This document shows, one piece after another, positions 7,161 to 11,065 of a stretch of 11,065 nucleotides of DNA; positions within the stretch are counted from its first letter, which is position 1; each line of letters starts with the position of its first letter. The notes under the pieces were generated by a model, which saw nothing but the letters and a program-made list of their open reading frames with translations, made no database searches and was not told the DNA's origin. The DNA lies in the NCBI GenBank assembly GCA_023411405.1, contig JAEYOU010000638.1, positions 1-11,065 on the forward strand. The letters are read 5' to 3'. This DNA is from Pseudomonadota bacterium (lineage in GTDB: Bacteria > Myxococcota > Myxococcia > Myxococcales > Anaeromyxobacteraceae). The position numbers and the translations under genes are program-made.

Positions 7161-7203
7161 CCGGAGAGACGTCGAGAATAGAGCTCGATCTTGAAGTCTC
7201 CGG
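7161..7203 (-). promoter_or_regulatory. Nested stem-loops in the leader of the LOTUS-like gene
   Basis: CCGGAGA (7161-7167) pairs with TCTCCGG (7197-7203). Nested inside, GTCGAG (7171-7176) pairs with CTCGAT (7184-7189) with one G-T pair and a 7-nt loop. It lies between the predicted transcript start (about 7250) and the terminator-like hairpin at 7092-7119, so the leader may be a structured regulatory RNA. Confidence 0.35.
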
Positions 7204-7256
7204 AGTACGGCTTGGCCGGGGCGAGAACATGCCTCGAATCCCCAGCTGCCGCGCTG

Positions 7257-7286
7257 TATATAGGCGCCTTCCGGAGGGATCGTCAA
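7257..7286 (-). promoter_or_regulatory. Sigma-70-type promoter of the LOTUS-like gene
   Basis: TTGACG (7286-7281) and TATATA (7262-7257) are separated by 18 bp on the minus strand, giving a transcript start near 7250 and a leader of about 165 nt before ATG 7085. Because TATATA is its own complement, the same box can serve as -10 for the plus-strand gene (poor -35 TCGAAT at 7234-7239, 17-bp spacing), with about 40 nt to its ATG at 7310. Confidence 0.5.
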
Positions 7287-7309
7287 CCCCTCTACCGATC
7301 CGAAGTGCG

Positions 7310-8563
7310 ATGTCAACCACCCCCCTCCTAGTCCTGCCGGGCAACCTCACGCTCGGGTGCTGCCTTGAGGGTTCCGATGCGCTCGAGTGGCCTTGGGCGC
7401 AACGAGACGAAACGGTAACCGTCCGATGTCTGGGCACTATTTCTCACGCGGAGCCGATGCCGATCGCGATGCTCGCCGCTTGGGCTGACTACGAGCTAGC
7501 CCGGGGCGTCCGCATCGTCGTCGAGGACTCCGTCAAGTCTGAGTACACGTGGAAGTACGGGCTGTTGTCGTCGCTGGCTGGGCGTCCACCGCCTCCAACT
7601 GGCCCGAACGCGCGATATCTGCCGCCAACCCGTGTCACGAACGTTGAGGAGCGCCAGTCACTTCTCGCAGAAGTCGGGCCCCGCTTGGGACTTGAGGAGG
7701 AGGCCCAGCGCTTGGCGCTGCAGGAGTGCCTCAGCGAGATGCTGCGGAACGTAGATGAGCACGCAGACGCCGAGCGTGGCGGCTTCGTGTGCGCTAGCCA
7801 CTTCCCGACGCTCGATCGCGTCTCGATCGCGATAGTGGATACCGGCGTCGGTGTGCCCACCACGGTCCGGAACAAGCACGGTCTCGAGTTGTCGGACGAC
7901 AGAGCCGTCGATGCTGCTCTCACGTTCGGCGTCACGGGTTCGCGCGCGAGGAAGCCGTTTGGGGGATCCGCCGGCACCGTCGATAACGCTGGCGTCGGGC
8001 TCTACATGGTGCGAAGCGCCTCGACGCTCGCCGGCGGGCTCTTCTCGATCGTGTCGGCGGGAGCGTTCGCTCGCAGTGACCGCATCGATTCGGTAGCGAC
8101 TGGTCAGGCACGGTTCCCGTGGACGGGGACGGCGGTCGCCATCACGTTTCGCCCGTCGCGGGCTCGGGCAGCCATCGAGAAGCGCACCGCCCTGCTGCCG
8201 AAGGCCGACCGCAAACGCGAGATCGTATCGTGGGGCCCGGGACCTCAGGGCTGCGTCACCGTAACGATTCGCCCCACCGTCAGCCACCTTGCTGAAGACA
8301 AGGATGCGGCTCGCCGTGTCAGGGACGAGTTGCTCCTGCCTGAGGTTCGCGCCGGCCGGCCCGTATGCGTCGATCTACGTGAGCCGAGGGTCGCGACTCA
8401 CACGTTCGTCCACGCCCTGCTGTACGAGGTCATAGGGCAGGCGGGCGCTGATGCTGCGCGGCTGATTCACGTTCACGCGCGGGAGCGGCAGATCAAGGAC
8501 GTCGTTCGACTCGTCGCTCAGTACGCGCGCGATGACGCTGCTGGTCACCCGGAGACGGACTGA
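7310..8563 (+). CDS. GHKL (HATPase_c) protein with C-terminal STAS-like (DUF4325-type) domain
   Basis: The chosen start, ATG 7310, follows the TATATA box and gives 417 residues. The in-frame extension to 7151 crosses the promoter region and is rejected. Residues about 1-110 are an unassigned alpha/beta region. Residues about 125-280 are a GHKL ATPase: N-box with E143, N147 and H151 (EMLRNVDEHA), G1 box DTGVGVP (D177), and G2 box DNAGVGL (225-231). Residues about 315-405 resemble the STAS-like DUF4325 domain: VCVDLREP, then THTFVHALL, where T365 sits where STAS proteins carry their phosphorylated Ser/Thr. RsbW/SpoIIAB-type kinases act on STAS partners, and here both parts share one chain. The Shine-Dalgarno sequence is weak. 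It is divergent from the LOTUS-like gene and converges with hsdR, with one base between stops. Enzyme activity is inferred. Confidence 0.82.
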   Translation: MSTTPLLVLPGNLTLGCCLEGSDALEWPWAQRDETVTVRCLGTISHAEPMPIAMLAAWADYELARGVRIVVEDSVKSEYTWKYGLLSSLAGRPPPPTGPNARYLPPTRVTNVEERQSLLAEVGPRLGLEEEAQRLALQECLSEMLRNVDEHADAERGGFVCASHFPTLDRVSIAIVDTGVGVPTTVRNKHGLELSDDRAVDAALTFGVTGSRARKPFGGSAGTVDNAGVGLYMVRSASTLAGGLFSIVSAGAFARSDRIDSVATGQARFPWTGTAVAITFRPSRARAAIEKRTALLPKADRKREIVSWGPGPQGCVTVTIRPTVSHLAEDKDAARRVRDELLLPEVRAGRPVCVDLREPRVATHTFVHALLYEVIGQAGADAARLIHVHARERQIKDVVRLVAQYARDDAAGHPETD

Positions 8564-8564
8564 A

Positions 8565-10946
8565 TCACGCGGCTACGCCGTACCGCTCGTAGACGTGCTG
8601 GAACACCGCCCCGGACTTGGCCTCGAACAGTTCGCGCGTGTAGGCGGGCGGAAGGCCGTCGTCGAGGGCGTCCTTGATGGCCTCAAGGACTCGCGCGCGG
8701 GACTGCGTCGTCTTCTGCCAGTCGACGGTCAGGATGCCCCGGATGCTCGCGAGGAGCTGGCGCGCGACCTTCTTCACTTCGTTCCGCTCGTCGGTCGTGA
8801 GGTCGGGGCCGGGGCGAGTGAGGAGGTCGAAGACCACCAGCTCCTCCTCCGTGAGCTGCTCGCGGACATGGCGTGACTCCTCCTCGCTGAGGCTCCGGCT
8901 CAGCTCAAGGAGCTCAAGGAAGAGCTGCTCGATCTGCTTCGATCCGACGTTGTACTCGTCGATGAGTGCTTCGAAGCGCTCGCGCAGGTCTACGCGCGTC
9001 TCGTTCGCGGCGATGAGCCGGTCGAGCTGGGCGCGAATGGCAGCCTTGAGGCGCTCGAGGTCCAGGTTCTTCGTATCGGACGTCTTGAAGCGCTCGGCGA
9101 GCGCCTGGAAGTCGATGCGCGAGAGATCGATCGGCGGCGGCCCGCCCTCGCGCGCCATGTCCGCGCCTTCGATCGACCGGTCGAGCACGGCACCAATCCG
9201 CTGAAGCACGTCTCCGAGGTCGGCCTGCTCCGTCGCCGTCTCGGTCCGGATGCGCTCGGCGAGCGCCGCCACGGTCGACATGCGCACCGCGAACTCGGCC
9301 GCCGCGCGGTGCGGCTTGATCGCCGCGTATAGGCGGTCGGCGAGCCGCGCGTGCGCGAGGAACGCCTTCCGTCGCTCATCCGGAGCGATGAGGACGTTCG
9401 TAGCGTCCGCGACCCGCGTCAGCCGCTCCAAGGCGTCCCGGCTCGCCTCGATCGTGGCGAGGTGGACGCCGGCCGCTGAGCAGAACGCGTCGAGCTCCCC
9501 GATCGCGACGCGCAGCTCGTCGACGAGCGCGTCCTTCTCGCGAACCGGCGTCCGGACCCCGGCCGCGGCACCGTAGATCGCGAGCGCCTTCTCGAGCGAC
9601 TGGAACACGTTCGCGTAGTCCACGATGACGCCGCTGTGCTTGCCCGGGAACACGCGGTTCGCGCGGGCGATGGTCTGCATCAGCGTGTGGTTCCGCATCG
9701 GCTTGTCGAGGTACACGGTCGAGCAGCTCGGGGCGTCGAAGCCCGTGAGCCACATCGCGCAGACGAAGACGAGCGACAGCGGGTCGGCCGGGTCCTTGAA
9801 CTTCTCGTCGAGCGGCGGCTGCGACTCCGCCATGCGCTTGCGGTGCGGGACGATGTCGAGCCCGAGCTTCCGCATTTCCTCAATCTCGTTCTGCCCGGGC
9901 GAGACGATGAGGGCCATGTCGACCGAGTCGAGTCGCCGCAGCCGCTCCAAGAGCTCCGAGCGCTCCGGTTCCTGCGCTCGGCCGATCGCCTTCGTGACGC
10001 GCGCGCGCTCGGCGTCCCACTCGCGGCGGACCTTGTCGTGCGTCCGCAGAGCGGTCGCCTTGTCGATCGAGACCACCATCGCCTTCCCCTGGAAGCCCCG
10101 TCCGAGGAAGTGCTGGACGATGTCCCTGGCGACCGTGTCCAGGCGGTCGTCGCGGGTGATGAGGTGATAGCGCTGGCCCAAGAGCCGCTGCAGCCTGGCC
10201 TCGCTCTGCTCGTCCAGGGCAGCATCGTCGATGACCTCGTACAGCTCGTCGTTCAGGTCCGGGTTGGCAAGCCGCAGCTCGGGCGTGCGGTTCTCGTAGA
10301 AGAGCGGGACGGTCGCCCCGTCTTCGACGGACTGCTGGAAGTCGTAGATGCTGACGTAGTCGCCGAAGACCTCGCGGGTGCGCTCCTCGCCGGCGATGAG
10401 CGGCGTGCCCGTGAACGCGACGAACAGCGCGTTCGGGAGTGCCGCGCGCATGTTCATGGCGAGCTGGTCGTACTGCGACCGGTGCGCCTCGTCGGCCAAG
10501 ACGATCACGTCGCGGCGGTCGTTCAGGACCTCGGCCGTCTGGAATTTGTGGATGAGGGTGAAGACGTAGCGGTGGTTCTCGCGGAGGAGCTGCCGGAGGT
10601 GCGCGCCGCTCGATGCGTGGCACGCGGCCGCGTCCTCAACCGCACCGCAGGCGGCGAAGGTCTTCGCGATCTGGTCGTCCAGCTCGGCGCGGTCGGTGAC
10701 GACGACGAACGTCCAGTTGCCCGGGACGGTGCGCAGGATCTTCTGTGCGAAGAAGACCATCGAGAAGCTCTTGCCCGAGCCCTGCGTCTGCCAGAAGACA
10801 CCGGCCCGGCCGTGCCCCGCCTCCCTGGCCTCGAGCGCCTTGCGGATAGCGTTGTTCACGCCGAGGTACTGGTGGTTCTGCGCGAGCACCTTCGTGAGGC
10901 CGGTCTTGTGCTCGGCGAGGAGCGAGAAGTTCCGAACCAGTGAGCG
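8565..10946 (-). CDS. hsdR: Type I restriction enzyme R subunit (HsdR), N-terminally incomplete
   Basis: HsdR is the ATP-dependent translocase and nuclease subunit that acts with HsdM and HsdS on unmodified DNA. Counting from GTG 10889, the SF2 motor motifs are in order: QTQGSGKSF (34-42, Walker A), LADEAHRSQ (131-139), FTGTPL (159-164), MVVSIDK (271-277), WLTGFDAP (380-387) and QTIARANRVFPGK (405-417), then a long helical C-terminal domain. Family resemblance continues upstream of GTG 10889 as SLVRNFSLLAEHKTG to about 10946. Beyond that the frame stays open to the edge but looks unlike HsdR and loses third-position G/C bias. The N-terminal nuclease domain (about 250-300 residues) is not visible, so the gene is either truncated by rearrangement or interrupted. 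hsdM and hsdS are not in the window. The GTG is unlikely to be the native start. Confidence 0.92.
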   Translation of the reverse strand, partial: RSLVRNFSLLAEHKTGLTKVLAQNHQYLGVNNAIRKALEAREAGHGRAGVFWQTQGSGKSFSMVFFAQKILRTVPGNWTFVVVTDRAELDDQIAKTFAACGAVEDAAACHASSGAHLRQLLRENHRYVFTLIHKFQTAEVLNDRRDVIVLADEAHRSQYDQLAMNMRAALPNALFVAFTGTPLIAGEERTREVFGDYVSIYDFQQSVEDGATVPLFYENRTPELRLANPDLNDELYEVIDDAALDEQSEARLQRLLGQRYHLITRDDRLDTVARDIVQHFLGRGFQGKAMVVSIDKATALRTHDKVRREWDAERARVTKAIGRAQEPERSELLERLRRLDSVDMALIVSPGQNEIEEMRKLGLDIVPHRKRMAESQPPLDEKFKDPADPLSLVFVCAMWLTGFDAPSCSTVYLDKPMRNHTLMQTIARANRVFPGKHSGVIVDYANVFQSLEKALAIYGAAAGVRTPVREKDALVDELRVAIGELDAFCSAAGVHLATIEASRDALERLTRVADATNVLIAPDERRKAFLAHARLADRLYAAIKPHRAAAEFAVRMSTVAALAERIRTETATEQADLGDVLQRIGAVLDRSIEGADMAREGGPPPIDLSRIDFQALAERFKTSDTKNLDLERLKAAIRAQLDRLIAANETRVDLRERFEALIDEYNVGSKQIEQLFLELLELSRSLSEEESRHVREQLTEEELVVFDLLTRPGPDLTTDERNEVKKVARQLLASIRGILTVDWQKTTQSRARVLEAIKDALDDGLPPAYTRELFEAKSGAVFQHVYERYGVAA

Positions 10947-11065
10947 TGGGCGCGCTTTCTGATGGCGGTGGGAGCAGGCTTTCCGAGGGACCTCCCGAAG
11001 CAGTTCAGGAGCTGATCGATCCCTTCTTTGGCGCCGCCGGTCCCGTGCCCACGGGACCAGAGGGG
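10947..11065. other. Unassigned sequence beyond the HsdR junction
   Basis: No gene is recognised. All three minus-strand readings were tried. One frame reads IDQLLNCFGRSLGKPAPTA and is protein-like but unfamiliar. On the plus strand a frame reading PEAVQELIDPFFGAAGP is open to the edge. Either could be the edge of a neighbouring gene or transposase, but I cannot assign one. Confidence 0.3.

Larger units (their letters stand above)
6005..11065. mobile_element. Probable genomic island, distal end, continuing past the window
   Basis: The left border is the broken tRNA-Phe at 5963-6004. Everything to the right has accessory character: a LOTUS-like gene, an HATPase-STAS gene and a type I restriction HsdR. 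Base composition changes visibly: one 60-base line in the LOTUS-like gene (6181-6240) is 55% GC by hand count, against 77% for a line in the MATE gene (3001-3060), although HsdR itself is again GC-rich. No integrase is visible in the window. It would be expected near the intact tRNA at the other end. Confidence 0.55.

Noticed and set aside
7151..7309. Extension of the HATPase-STAS gene to 7151
   Set aside because: It crosses the predicted promoter and leader region. The start at 7310 fits the -10 box better.
7086..7316. Extension of the LOTUS-like gene to TTG 7316
   Set aside because: The added 77 residues cover a good promoter and two hairpins and show no protein-like pattern.
9636..10943. 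A 435-codon plus-strand frame opposite hsdR
   Set aside because: Shadow of hsdR, whose helicase motifs are unmistakable.
1..11065. CRISPR array, integrase or insertion sequence ends
   Set aside because: No regularly spaced repeats, no recombinase motifs and no paired terminal repeats were seen in the window.

Overview
The window is very GC-rich DNA that looks like chromosome from a denitrifying or nitrate-reducing Myxococcota-type bacterium (Anaeromyxobacter-like). That guess rests on the strong G/C bias at third codon positions, a quinol-dependent nitric oxide reductase and overall style. No ribosomal marker is present, so it remains a guess.

Left part (1 to about 6004) reads as resident chromosome. 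A partial gene at the left edge overlaps the stop of a full-length quinol nitric oxide reductase on the minus strand. Divergent from the reductase, across a 156-bp gap holding a near-perfect 21-bp palindrome, lie a MATE-family efflux transporter and then a membrane-anchored coiled-coil protein with four CxxC zinc-ribbon motifs, both on the plus strand. A SAM-dependent methyltransferase faces them on the minus strand and carries a one-base frameshift near its C-terminus.

At 5963-6004 sits exactly the 3' half of a tRNA-Phe gene (minus strand, anticodon loop to discriminator base), followed by its hairpin terminator at 5909-5937. The 5' half is absent. This is the signature of a tRNA attachment site at the distal end of an integrated element. 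The orientation places the element to the right, from about 6005 past the window end. The 5834-6146 stretch without a gene holds only this hairpin, the tRNA half and two small inverted repeats.

Right part (6005 to 11065) is therefore read as one end of a genomic island, and parts of it are visibly less GC-rich. It carries a divergent pair: a gene with an N-terminal LOTUS/OST-HTH-like winged helix (minus) and a GHKL (HATPase_c) protein with a C-terminal STAS-like DUF4325-type domain (plus). They are separated by a 224-bp region with a shared palindromic -10 box and a structured leader. After a single-base gap comes an N-terminally incomplete type I restriction HsdR subunit on the minus strand, whose family resemblance stops abruptly near 10946. 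The LOTUS plus HATPase-STAS pair, between the attachment site and hsdR, is the best candidate here for an undescribed defence or signalling module.
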